A DNA stretch of 58,989 nucleotides from Caballeronia udeis (lineage in GTDB: Bacteria > Pseudomonadota > Gammaproteobacteria > Burkholderiales > Burkholderiaceae): positions 1 to 58,989 of the forward strand of contig NZ_FCOK02000062.1 of the NCBI RefSeq assembly GCF_001544555.2. The letters are read 5' to 3'. The position numbers and the translations under genes were made by a program. Positions within the stretch are counted from its first letter, which is position 1; each line of letters opens with the position of its first letter. The notes under the pieces are model-generated. The model was not told the DNA's origin. It saw only the letters and a program-made list of their open reading frames with translations, and searched no databases. Of the stretch, positions 8,740 through 16,705 are shown piece by piece.

Positions 8740-9885
8740 ATGAAATTCAAATCAAGTAGCTTGGCAGTGCTGATGGTTATTTCAGCAGCAGCCCATGCCC
8801 AGTCGTCGGTTACGCTCTATGGCGTACTCGATAGTGGACTTCTGTATCAAAGCACCTCGGCCGCAACATTCCTGCCGACCGCGCATAACCTGGGGCATGT
8901 CTATCAACTGAAGGACGGCGGCATCTATGCCAGCTATTGGGGCATGAAGGGCAGCGAAGACATTGGCGGCGGCTACAAGATCACGTTCAAGCTGCAAGGC
9001 TCGTTTAACACCACGAACGGCAAGTTCGGGCTGTCCGACACGCCTGGCACGACCGCGCTCTTCAACCAGTATGCGACGGTCGGGGCAACCGGGCCGTTTG
9101 GCACGTTTGACGCCGGGCGGCAGATCATCCCGATGATCTACGCGATGGCGGAAACCGACGTACGGGGCGCGCAGTATTTCGGCAGCATCCTGACTGCGTG
9201 GCTCGGCGTCAATCAGGCGGCCGGCTGGCCGGGCACCAGCACGAACGCTCCAATCGGCGCCCTGTATGACAGCAACGCGCTGGTCTACACTTCGCCGAAA
9301 TTCTATGGCACGACGCTTGCGCTCGAGTACGCGCCAGGTGGCGTCGCGGGACAGTTCCAGGGCGGTACACGCGAATCGGCTGTTCTCAAGTATTCGAATT
9401 ACGGCCTGAACCTGTCCGCTGTGTACTACAACGGACATGACGCCAATCCGTTCCCGCTGAGCTATCCGGCAGCTCCGGCTGCGCCTGCGACAGGCCAGAG
9501 CAATAACCGTTTCTACTATTTCGGTGCGATGTATACGATCAGCGGATTTTCGGTATCCGCCTCGTACGCTCTTGGCAAGAACCCGGCGAAGAGCAGTACC
9601 GTCGACTTTGAAATGGCGTCGGGCGGCCTCGGCTACCAGTTCAATCCGAGCTTCAAGATCACGTCCGGCTACTATTACCTGAAGGACCGGAACAATTCAG
9701 CGAATCACTCGAGCGAATTCGCAATAGGTGCGGAATACAACTTGTCCCTGAGGACCAAGGCATACGCGCAGGTCGGCTATGTCAACAACAAGGGGACGAT
9801 GAACCAGACGATCATCTATGGAGCCCCGGTTGCGCCGGGTGTCTCTACCACTGCCGCCATGGTCGGCATTCGCCATAGCTTCTGA
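8740..9885 (+). CDS. outer-membrane general porin (OmpC-like, Burkholderia type)
   Basis: A 381-residue beta-barrel porin. The signal peptide runs to about residue 20 (…SAAAHAQ), followed by SSVTLYGVLDSGLLY, the start of this family's first strand. Internal motifs include YWGMKGSEDIGGGYKITFKLQ and FGTFDAGRQ. The protein ends MVGIRHSF with the C-terminal phenylalanine needed for BAM assembly. AGGAGGAGAC precedes the start. Such porins often close substrate-specific catabolic operons in Burkholderia, letting the growth substrate through the outer membrane. The gap to the ligase gene is only 92 bases, so it is likely part of the same unit. Confidence 0.92.
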   Translation: MKFKSSSLAVLMVISAAAHAQSSVTLYGVLDSGLLYQSTSAATFLPTAHNLGHVYQLKDGGIYASYWGMKGSEDIGGGYKITFKLQGSFNTTNGKFGLSDTPGTTALFNQYATVGATGPFGTFDAGRQIIPMIYAMAETDVRGAQYFGSILTAWLGVNQAAGWPGTSTNAPIGALYDSNALVYTSPKFYGTTLALEYAPGGVAGQFQGGTRESAVLKYSNYGLNLSAVYYNGHDANPFPLSYPAAPAAPATGQSNNRFYYFGAMYTISGFSVSASYALGKNPAKSSTVDFEMASGGLGYQFNPSFKITSGYYYLKDRNNSANHSSEFAIGAEYNLSLRTKAYAQVGYVNNKGTMNQTIIYGAPVAPGVSTTAAMVGIRHSF

Positions 9886-9915
9886 TTCCGTCACCTTCAT
9901 TAACCGGAGTAATCC

Positions 9916-10302
9916 ATGAAAACAATCAAGGCACTCGAGCTGGCGGTCGCCGCATGGTTCGTTGCAGCGTCCACAACCGCGTGGTCCCAGCCCGGTGAAG
10001 CAGCCAGTGCACCCGCGAGTGCACAAGGTGCATCCGGGATGGCGGCATCGGGCCCTGTGGCTCCCGCAGGCAGGAAAGCGGACCGTGCCCTGCGCCGCAG
10101 GGTTTATGCGGCCATCGGGAAGGACAAGGAGATCAACGCCGGAGATATCAGTGTCACCGCGAAAGACGGCGCGGTGACACTGAATGGCACGGTGACGGAA
10201 GCTGCCCAGATCGGCAATGCCGAGGCGATCACCAGGCGCGTTTCCGGAGTGATGTCGGTGACCAACAAGCTGACGGTGAAGAAACCGTTTGGCGGCATGT
10301 GA
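9916..10302 (+). CDS. periplasmic BON-domain protein
   Basis: A 128-residue secreted protein. A signal peptide ends around SQPGEA (after AASTTAWSQ). A low-complexity Ala/Ser/Pro linker spans roughly residues 30-50. One BON domain (about 55-125) follows, with the typical DISVTAKDGAVTLNGTV strand-turn-strand and the VMSVTNKLTV end. BON domains bind membranes or phospholipids and occur in OsmY-like envelope-stress proteins. It lies 30 bases after the porin stop with an intact CCGGAGTAATCC leader, so co-expression with the porin is likely. A role in pathway chemistry is not expected. Confidence 0.88.
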   Translation: MKTIKALELAVAAWFVAASTTAWSQPGEAASAPASAQGASGMAASGPVAPAGRKADRALRRRVYAAIGKDKEINAGDISVTAKDGAVTLNGTVTEAAQIGNAEAITRRVSGVMSVTNKLTVKKPFGGM

Positions 10303-10462
10303 GCTGCCGCAGTCAAACACGGAGTACGGCGAGGCCAAAGACAATTGGTCACGCCGACTTCTACCAATTGGCGGCGATGCCTGATCAGGCGGCCTCGCGC
10401 ATCCACCGCCTCCTTGCGAGACTGAAGCAGACCGTTAAAGGTCTTGGGTGGCATTCCGCCCC

Positions 10463-11446
10463 TCAATGTGATGAGACGAACTTAGACTCTGGAAAGGCCG
10501 GAGGCAGCGCAAAGCTGTCGCGGAGGCGTTTCGTCTCCGCGGCAGGCGTCAGGCCAAAGAGTCGCTTGAATTCCCGGTTGAATTGAGAGGGGCTGGCATA
10601 GCCGACAGCATGACATGCCGCCTCGGCGGTAATACCTTGGCGCACCATCAGCAAGCGAGCCTGATGCAATCGAGTGGATTTCACGTACTGCATCGGCGAA
10701 GTACTCGTGATGGCTTTGAAGTGACTGTGGAATGTCGGCACGCTCATTCCGGCCTGGCTTGCCAATACCGGAAGGTCCAGAGGCTCCGCATAGGTCGCGT
10801 GGATACGTTCAAGCGCTCTCCCAATCTTGCCGAATTGCCCTTGCATTGCTAAAGCCGCACGCATTGCGTGGCCTTGTCCGCCGGTCAGAACACGGAAATA
10901 CAATTCACGTACCAGTCCCGGGCCAAGAATTGCGGCGTCAAGTGGCCGGTTCATTGCCTCCAGAAAGCGCAGTACAGACGCTTGCATTGCCGCATCCATT
11001 GGACTTGACATCATGGTCTGCGGCACGTCGCCCGCCGATGGCGAGCCATGATGATCTATCTGAATCATGAGCTCCGCCGCCACCTGAAAGTCCAGGTGCA
11101 GATACAGGGCCAGCAGCGGACGCTCGGGCGTCGCGTCGGTCTCCATTGTGAAGGGTACCGGCACTGCAACAGCCAGATAGTGCTGCTCGTCATACACATA
11201 AACCCGGTCACCAAAAAATCCGCGCTTTGTCCCCTGGCAGACGATCACGATACCGGGATCGTATAGCACCGGCGTGCGAGACAACGCCCGATCCGAGCGC
11301 AGAATACGCACATTGCGCAACGCAGTCAGGTTGTAGCCTTCCTGTGGAGCCAACGCAGTAAGCAAGGCAACCATCCGGTGCTTTTCACGTGCGCCGACGA
11401 AGGAAACACTTTGGTCATTGCCTTCCGCGTAGTCCACTTTACTCAT
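10463..11446 (-). CDS. AraC-family regulator with AraC_N cupin domain
   Basis: A 327-residue regulator. Residues ~20-190 match the AraC_N sensor type, with TPVLYDPGIVIVCQGTKRGFFGDRVYVYDEQHYL as the recognisable block (only its ends need be considered). The C-terminal ~100 residues have two helix-turn-helix units: DLPVLASQAGMSVPTFHSHF, then ACHAVGYASPSQFNREF with FGLTPA. I use the ATG at 11446; the upstream TTG at 11458 has no better leader. It faces an SDR gene across 93 bases containing a perfect palindrome. Regulators of this type usually control the adjacent oxidoreductase, often in response to aldehydes or other electrophiles. Confidence 0.9.
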   Translation of the reverse strand: MSKVDYAEGNDQSVSFVGAREKHRMVALLTALAPQEGYNLTALRNVRILRSDRALSRTPVLYDPGIVIVCQGTKRGFFGDRVYVYDEQHYLAVAVPVPFTMETDATPERPLLALYLHLDFQVAAELMIQIDHHGSPSAGDVPQTMMSSPMDAAMQASVLRFLEAMNRPLDAAILGPGLVRELYFRVLTGGQGHAMRAALAMQGQFGKIGRALERIHATYAEPLDLPVLASQAGMSVPTFHSHFKAITSTSPMQYVKSTRLHQARLLMVRQGITAEAACHAVGYASPSQFNREFKRLFGLTPAAETKRLRDSFALPPAFPESKFVSSH

Positions 11447-11490
11447 AGAAATAGGCAATAAAGATAGAGAATTGGGTCTGATTTCCAGCA

Positions 11491-11505
11491 GTTATTCAGA
11501 ATAAC
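11491..11505. promoter_or_regulatory. 15-base palindrome between AraC and SDR genes
   Basis: GTTATTCAGAATAAC is a perfect inverted repeat with a one-base centre, 35 bases before the SDR start at 11540 and about 45 bases before the regulator start. The position suits an operator or an overlap with the -10 region of the divergent promoters. Confidence 0.4.
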
Positions 11506-11539
11506 ATGCAAGCCTTCAAACCAACCCAGGAGTGTTTTC

Positions 11540-12373
11540 ATGCCATCAACCAAAACCATGTTAATCACTGGCGTCAGTAGCGGCTTCGGACGCGCACTGG
11601 CAGAAGAAGCGCTTGCTGCAGGGTATCGGGTCGTCGGCACGGTACGAAGCGAGCAGGCAAAACAGACGTTCGAAGCGCTTGGCTCTACTGGTGCGTTCGG
11701 TCGCGTACTTGACGTTACTGACTTTGAGTCCGTCGAAAATGTCGTGGCCGGCATTGAGGCAGACGTCGGGCCTCTGGACGTGCTGGTGAACAACGCCGGC
11801 TACGGTCACGAAGGCGTAATGGAAGAGTCACCGCTTAATGAAATGCGCCGGCAATTCGACGTCAATGTGTTCGGTGCTGTTGCCGTCATGAAAAGTGTGT
11901 TGCCCTATATGCGCGAGCGCCGCCGCGGACATATTCTCAACATCACGTCGATGGGCGGCTTTATCACCATGCCGGGAATCGCATACTACTGTGGCAGTAA
12001 ATTCGCACTGGAGGGCATTTCCGAGGTCCTCGGCAAAGAAGTCAAGCCGTTCGGCATCCGCGTGACCGCGGTGGCACCTGGATCTTTTCGCACTGACTGG
12101 GCCGGTCGTTCCATGGTTCGGACGCCACGCTCGATCCCGGACTACGATTCTCTGTTCGACCCGATTAGAAAGGGACGGGAAGAGAAAAGCGGTCGGCAAC
12201 TCGGGGATCCTGTGAAAGCTGCACGTGCAATGCTGGCCGTTATCGAAAGCGATGACCCGCCGTCGCATCTTCTGCTGGGAAGTGATGCGCTCGGTTTGGT
12301 CCGGGAAAAGCTCTCGTTACTCAGTGCAGAATTTGACGCGTGGGAAACCGTCACGAGATCGACGGACGGATGA
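11540..12373 (+). CDS. short-chain dehydrogenase/reductase (SDR)
   Basis: A 277-residue classical SDR. It has TGVSSGFGRALAEEA (cofactor Gly motif), VLVNNAGYG, the catalytic NITSMGG serine, and YYCGSKFALEGISE (YxxxK). Classical SDRs reduce carbonyls or oxidise alcohols with NAD(P)H. The length and the GSFRTDWAGRSM segment fit the group often annotated as oxidoreductases paired with AraC_N regulators. CCAGGAGTGTTTTC precedes the start. Its 3' end overlaps by about 20 bases with the remnant of a class II aldolase on the other strand. Substrate is unknown. Confidence 0.88.
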   Translation: MPSTKTMLITGVSSGFGRALAEEALAAGYRVVGTVRSEQAKQTFEALGSTGAFGRVLDVTDFESVENVVAGIEADVGPLDVLVNNAGYGHEGVMEESPLNEMRRQFDVNVFGAVAVMKSVLPYMRERRRGHILNITSMGGFITMPGIAYYCGSKFALEGISEVLGKEVKPFGIRVTAVAPGSFRTDWAGRSMVRTPRSIPDYDSLFDPIRKGREEKSGRQLGDPVKAARAMLAVIESDDPPSHLLLGSDALGLVREKLSLLSAEFDAWETVTRSTDG

Positions 12374-12720
12374 ATCCGAGTATCTCGCACGCCTTGTTCA
12401 GATAGTACATACGCGTGAATGCCTCGGCGATCGAACGGCCCGTTGTAAGAAGCCCGTGGTTCCGCAGTATCAGGTAGTCCTTGTCCCCGATTGATTGCAC
12501 GATGCGGTCCCGCTCATCGAGCTCAAGCGAAATGCCCTCATAGTCGTGATAGGCAACGCGGTTATAGAACTGCATGCTGATCTGGTTAAGCGGCAGCAAC
12601 CCGCATTCCATTGCGGCCACCGCCATTCCGGTGGAAGTGTGAAGATGCACCACGCACCCGGAATCGTGACGGGCAGGATGCAAGGCGCTATGAATGGTGA
12701 ATCCTGCACCTTCATGCCGG
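12351..12720 (-). pseudogene. class II aldolase/adducin fragment
   Basis: The minus-strand frame encodes about 115 residues of a class II aldolase/adducin protein. Zinc-site histidines are visible in CVVHLHTSTG, followed by AMECGLLPLNQISMQFYNRVAYHDYEG, RNHGLLTTG (the third zinc-histidine region) and AFTRMYYLNKACEI. Intact members are about 250 residues, so roughly 85-90 N-terminal residues and the C-terminus are missing. The open frame continues upstream to 12800, but that part is derived from a tandem repeat and shows no homology. It is a remnant cut on both sides, one of several decayed genes in this part of the window. Confidence 0.75.
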
Positions 12721-12759
12721 GGCGAATTCTGTCTCCTTGTTATCTGAATAGGTCGATGC

Positions 12760-12799
12760 GATGGATTCGCAACGATGGATTCGCAGTGATGGATTCGCA
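12760..12799. repeat. three tandem 14-bp repeats
   Basis: GATGGATTCGCA occurs at 12760-12771, 12774-12785 and 12788-12799, with two-base linkers AC and GT, giving an exact 14-base period. The array abuts the broken 5' side of the aldolase fragment. It may be a by-product of the deletion or replication slippage that destroyed the gene. Confidence 0.85.
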
Positions 12800-12855
12800 A
12801 CGCGACAAGGAGTAACGTTTAATCACGGAAGCAAACGAGTATGAGGGAGGGCGCT

Positions 12856-13182
12856 ATGTCCGACGAAGCTACCCCATGGCGCGTGTTCGAATACGAAGGC
12901 TTCGACATCCACGTCCTGCCCCAGTTGAAGTCGCAGCCGGCGCCTGCACACGAGGCGCCGCAAGGAAGCGAGCGTTATGTGTACATCGGCTTTATCTGCC
13001 GGCACGGTGCGCATGCCGACGCGCCAGGCGAATCCCTCCAATTCCACGCCGACGGGGACGACGCATTCAAGAGCGTGGACGACGCCGTGCAGGAAGCGCG
13101 GCACATCGGGCGAAGCATTATCGACGGCACGCATCCGGATATATCCGTCTTGCCGCTCGTCTCCCATCATCATCCAGGCTGA
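12856..13182 (+). CDS. hypothetical protein, 108 residues
   Basis: A small soluble protein, acidic and His-rich, with no signal peptide or membrane segment. It opens MSDEATPWRVFEYEGFDIHV and has a central YVYIGFICRHGAH strand, a helix near DAFKSVDDAVQEARHIGRSIIDG, and a C-terminal SHHHPG. I start at 12856 because GGGAGG lies just upstream; the ATG at 12841 is less favourable. Codon use is normal for the window, supporting a real gene. I do not recognise the family, although similar small proteins seem common in Burkholderia. It precedes the VOC gene by about 30 bases and may share its transcript. Confidence 0.65.
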   Translation: MSDEATPWRVFEYEGFDIHVLPQLKSQPAPAHEAPQGSERYVYIGFICRHGAHADAPGESLQFHADGDDAFKSVDDAVQEARHIGRSIIDGTHPDISVLPLVSHHHPG

Positions 13183-13213
13183 CAACGGCATGGGTTAGAG
13201 AGCACACCAGTCG

Positions 13214-13627
13214 ATGAACTTGCCCCCTGCCGGAACCGAGCTGGCGATCGAAGGCTTAAGCGCCATCACGCTGTCCACTTGCGACATGCGCAGCGCCGTG
13301 CGCTTTTACCAGGCGCTCGGTTTCCCGCTATTGCACGGCGGCGAAAACGAACCGTTTACTTCATTCGCGACGGGCGCGTCGTTTCTCAACCTCACCGTGG
13401 AGACGCACGGTCCGGTCAACTGGTGGGGCCGGGTGATCATCTATGTATCGGACGTCGATGCGATGTACCGCAAGGTGCTCGCAACCGGGTTTCCGCCTGC
13501 GTTCCCACCGCGCGATGCGCCCTGGAACGAACGCTATTTCCATGTCAGGGACCCCGACGGGCACGAACTCAGCTTCGCCCGGCCATTGAACCCGGCGCGC
13601 GACGGGGCCACAACATCGACGGTGTGA
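13214..13627 (+). CDS. VOC-superfamily protein (glyoxalase/bleomycin-resistance fold)
   Basis: A 137-residue VOC domain with paired beta-alpha-beta modules. The first metal-ligand region is near LSAITLSTCDMRSAVRFYQALGF, and the second half ends in the typical YFHVRDPDGHELSFARPL, where the final E/H positions bind metal. FYQALGFPLLHGG is the standard first-module signature. VOC proteins include lactoylglutathione lyases, extradiol dioxygenases and antibiotic-binding proteins; the sequence alone does not choose between them. The leader is weak (GAGAG). It converges with the SDR at 13649. Confidence 0.85.
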   Translation: MNLPPAGTELAIEGLSAITLSTCDMRSAVRFYQALGFPLLHGGENEPFTSFATGASFLNLTVETHGPVNWWGRVIIYVSDVDAMYRKVLATGFPPAFPPRDAPWNERYFHVRDPDGHELSFARPLNPARDGATTSTV

Positions 13628-13648
13628 TGTCGCGCACTCGAGACCACA

Positions 13649-14407
13649 TCACCACGGGATCGTTTCGTTTTCCCAGCGCGTGAACGTCCCCGTCGGGCTG
13701 TCCGGGCCGAGCAGCGCGACGCGCACCGCCTCGCGAGCACCTTCCTCGACAGTCTCCGTGCCCGAATACCCGTTGAGGTTCGTCCTGGTATAGCCCGGCG
13801 AGACGGCGTTGACCTTGATCCCCTCCGGCTCCAGTTCGATTGCCATAGCGACCGTCAAAGCATTGAGAGCGGTCTTGGACGCCGGGTAGACCGGACCGAA
13901 GATCGCGCGGTAGGCGAAGGCCGGGTCCGAGTTCGTCGTCAGCGACCCAACCCCGCTCGACACGTTGACGATGCGGGCGCCGGGCGTCTCGCGGAGGATC
14001 GGCAGCATCGCCTGGTAAACGGCGAGAACACCGAACACATTGGTGTCCCACACCGCGCGCATTTCATCGATCGACACGTTGCTCGGGCGTGTCGTCTTGA
14101 CGTACTCCTCGACGGACTGGCCGGGCAGCTTGCTCGTATTCGAGATGGCCGCGTTCTGGATCAGCACGTCGAGACGGCCAAACTCGTTGCGCACGCGCTC
14201 CGCGGCGGCGGTGATCGAAGCCTGATCCGTCACGTCGAGCTGGAGCGCATGGGCGTCCGGCCCAACCTCCCTGGCCGCAGCCTCGCCACGCTCGACATTG
14301 CGCGACCCGACCAGCACGGTGAAGCCGTGTGCAGTGAGATCCTTTGCGATCTGAAGACCGATTCCCTGATTAGCCCCGGTGACCAGAGCGATGGGTTTGT
14401 TCTGCAT
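13649..14407 (-). CDS. short-chain dehydrogenase/reductase (SDR)
   Basis: A 252-residue classical SDR, opening with LVTGANQGIGLQIAKDL, then LQLDVTD, VLIQNAAIS, IVNVSSGVGS and YPASKTALNALTVAMA. The pattern (TGANQGIG, long loop after NAAIS) resembles carbonyl reductase/CBR1-like bacterial SDRs. AAGGAGAGTGTC precedes the start. The gene lies on its own between the VOC gene and another SDR. Its neighbours suggest a detoxification role for reactive carbonyls; this is inference. Confidence 0.88.
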   Translation of the reverse strand: MQNKPIALVTGANQGIGLQIAKDLTAHGFTVLVGSRNVERGEAAAREVGPDAHALQLDVTDQASITAAAERVRNEFGRLDVLIQNAAISNTSKLPGQSVEEYVKTTRPSNVSIDEMRAVWDTNVFGVLAVYQAMLPILRETPGARIVNVSSGVGSLTTNSDPAFAYRAIFGPVYPASKTALNALTVAMAIELEPEGIKVNAVSPGYTRTNLNGYSGTETVEEGAREAVRVALLGPDSPTGTFTRWENETIPW

Positions 14408-14554
14408 GACACTCTCCTTGCCGCATTGCGCTGTAGCGCGCTGAAGCCATTTCCGTTTTTCAGTTCGAGATCAGGACGATGCCGGCCGGATAAGCCCCCG
14501 GCCGTTCGAAAAGTCCCGGTATTCCATGACACTTACGGTGATGGCGCCGGCCCG

Positions 14555-15304
14555 TCAGCGAGCCTCGGCCGCCCAGGCTTCTGCATCGGCGCCGGCCGGG
14601 ATGTGCATCGGGGATGACGGGTCGGTCGCCGCGCGCCACACGGCTTCGGCGACGTCCTGCGACCGGGTGGTCGGGGCAGACGTATCCGCAAACCGTGCCA
14701 TGACGCTATTGACGAGATCGGCATAGGCCTCGTGGTCGAAGCCGTGCATGTGGGCGCGCGCGTTCTCGGCGAACCGGGTATCGGGCGCACGGCCCGGCAG
14801 CACGAGGCGCGCACGCACGTCGAACTGCTCCAGCTCCAGCGCTATCGACTCGGTGTATGCGTTCACCGCGGCCTTGCTCGCGCGGTACGCGGAAAGCAGC
14901 GGCAGTGCCTTCAGCGTCACGCTCGACGTGACGTTCACGACGACGCCGGCCCTGCGCTGCCGAAACTGGGGCAGCACCGCTTGCGTCAATGCGATCGTGC
15001 CGATGGCGTTGGTCTCGAAAACCTCGCGCACCGTCGCGATCGGGGCGAGTTCGGCCGGGGAAGCTGCGCCGAATCCCGCGTTGTTAACGAGGACGTCGAT
15101 CGGGCCTGCGGCCTCGACAGCCTCGCGAATGCTCTCGGGATTCGTGACGTCAAGCGCCAGCACGCGCAGGCGCTCCGAAGGCGGCAGCACGTCGGCGCTT
15201 GGCGTGCGCATCGTGGCAATGACCTGCCAGTCGCGGGCCAGGAAGTAGCGGGCGATCTCAAGACCGAATCCGGACGAGCAGCCGGTGATCAGCACGGTTT
15301 TCAT
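14555..15304 (-). CDS. short-chain dehydrogenase/reductase (SDR)
   Basis: A 249-residue classical SDR with LITGCSSGFGLEIARYFL, ALDVTNPESI, VLVNNAGFGA, VVNVTSSVTLK (catalytic serine) and YRASKAAVNAYTESIA (YxxxK). ACAGGAGTTTCC precedes the start. It is divergent from an AraC regulator with about 100 bases between them, the second such regulator/SDR pair in this region. Regulation by that AraC protein is therefore likely. Confidence 0.88.
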   Translation of the reverse strand: MKTVLITGCSSGFGLEIARYFLARDWQVIATMRTPSADVLPPSERLRVLALDVTNPESIREAVEAAGPIDVLVNNAGFGAASPAELAPIATVREVFETNAIGTIALTQAVLPQFRQRRAGVVVNVTSSVTLKALPLLSAYRASKAAVNAYTESIALELEQFDVRARLVLPGRAPDTRFAENARAHMHGFDHEAYADLVNSVMARFADTSAPTTRSQDVAEAVWRAATDPSSPMHIPAGADAEAWAAEAR

Positions 15305-15405
15305 GGAAACTCCTGTGGGGTGGCTTGCGGGTACCCCTACGATAGATCGCCAGGACCGTACTTGCTACAATCAATCATCCGAATTTCATTTGCAGGAGTC
15401 CGGCA

Positions 15406-16323
15406 ATGATCGATCCGATGGCCGAAGTCGTCACGCTGTTGCAGCCGAGTGCCCGGTTCTCCAAACTCGTTCACGGCGCCAGCCCCTGGCGCGTCAGCCG
15501 CTCGGATGCCGGCCAGCCCTTCTATTGCGTGATCCTCGAGGGCGGGTGCCGCATGGCGATCGACGGACACGAGCCAATCGAGCTACTGTCGGGTGACTTC
15601 GTCCTGATTCCCGCGGCCTACGGCGTCGCGATGTCCAGCCTCGAGCCGCCACCGCCGGGCGTCGAGACGCTGGCGCCCACCGCGCTGGGCAACGGTGAAT
15701 TCAGGATCGGCACCCCGGCCAGCCCCATCGACACGCGAATGATGGCGGGCCACTGCAGCTTCGGTTCGCCGGATGCGTCCCTGCTTGTCTCGCTGTTGCC
15801 GCAAATCGTGCATGTCCGCGGCGAACGGCGGCTGGCCACGCTCGTGGAACTTGTGCGGGAGGAATCGCGCGAGCAGCGGCCCGCGCGCGAGGTCGTGCTC
15901 TCACGACTACTGGAAGTGCTGCTGATCGAGGCGCTGCGGTCCGCAGCCGGAACCAGCGCGCCACCGGGCCTGGTGCGCGGGCTCGCCGATGGCCGCCTCG
16001 CAGCCGCGATCCGCCGGATGCACGAACACCCGACGCACGCGTGGACGGTTGCTGAACTCGCGAAGGAGGCCGCGCTCTCGCGCTCGACGTTTTTCGAGCG
16101 CTTCAGCCGCGCGGTCGGCATCGCGCCGATGGAGTATCTGCTCACCTGGCGCATGGCACTCGCGAAGGACCTGCTGCGCCGCAATGAAGGCCGTATCGCC
16201 GAGATTGCGCAGCGCGTGGGCTACAGCTCCGCCAGCACCTTCAGCGTCGCCTTCACGCGGCACGTCGGCCGGCCGCCTACGCAGTACGCGCGCGAGGAGC
16301 AGGAAGCCACGAACGGCGCGTAA
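15406..16323 (+). CDS. AraC-family regulator with N-terminal cupin (Cupin_6)
   Basis: A 305-residue regulator. The N-terminal ~190 residues form a cupin sensor with PFYCVILEGGCRMAIDGHEPIEL and LLSGDFVLIPAAYGVAM. The C-terminal two helix-turn-helix units are WTVAELAKEAALSRSTFFERF and IAEIAQRVGYSSASTFSVAF, ending HVGRPPTQYAR. CAGGAGTCCGGCA leads into the start. This architecture is typical of regulators divergently paired with an SDR or aldo-keto reductase, as here (SDR start 15304). The inducer is unknown. Confidence 0.92.
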   Translation: MIDPMAEVVTLLQPSARFSKLVHGASPWRVSRSDAGQPFYCVILEGGCRMAIDGHEPIELLSGDFVLIPAAYGVAMSSLEPPPPGVETLAPTALGNGEFRIGTPASPIDTRMMAGHCSFGSPDASLLVSLLPQIVHVRGERRLATLVELVREESREQRPAREVVLSRLLEVLLIEALRSAAGTSAPPGLVRGLADGRLAAAIRRMHEHPTHAWTVAELAKEAALSRSTFFERFSRAVGIAPMEYLLTWRMALAKDLLRRNEGRIAEIAQRVGYSSASTFSVAFTRHVGRPPTQYAREEQEATNGA

Positions 16324-16345
16324 GGTGACGCAAATAAGCCGACAT

Positions 16346-16684
16346 CAACGCTCGTCCGGGCGCTTTTGGGAGGCGGAGTATCCGCAAATTGATGGGGAAA
16401 ACGGACTCAACTTCGCAGGTTGGGCAAAGAAGGTGACCGGCGCTGCAACGATCAGTGTGGGATCCGTCGGTCTTTCAGGCGATCTCCTGAGCACGTTCGG
16501 CGGCGAGAGTTCCACTCCGGCGAGTCTGGACAACTTGCTCGAACGAATGGAACGCGACGAATTCGATCTGATTGCCATTGGCCGCGCGATACTCAGCGAT
16601 CCGGAATGGGTGACGAAGATTCGTTCGGGCGATACCAGCAGCTTGAAAGACTTCAGTCCCGCAGCATTGGGCGAGCTTTACTGA
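16346..16684 (+). pseudogene. C-terminal remnant of an old yellow enzyme (NADH:flavin oxidoreductase)
   Basis: Right after the AraC stop, one frame reads RFWEAEYPQIDGENGLNF, then AGWAKKVTGAATISVGSVGLSG, a Ser-Thr-Pro-Ala-Ser-Leu stretch, and ERMERDEFDLIAIGRAILSDPEWVTKIRSG. This is the last third of an old yellow enzyme barrel, including the FMN phosphate-binding VGSVG and AIGRA strands. The N-terminal ~250 residues with the substrate-binding His/Asn pair are absent and no start or leader fits. The frame is continuous with the preceding region only by chance. A deletion presumably joined the AraC gene to the tail of this enzyme. Confidence 0.8.
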
Positions 16685-16705
16685 TCTTCGATCGGCTACA
16701 TCGCC

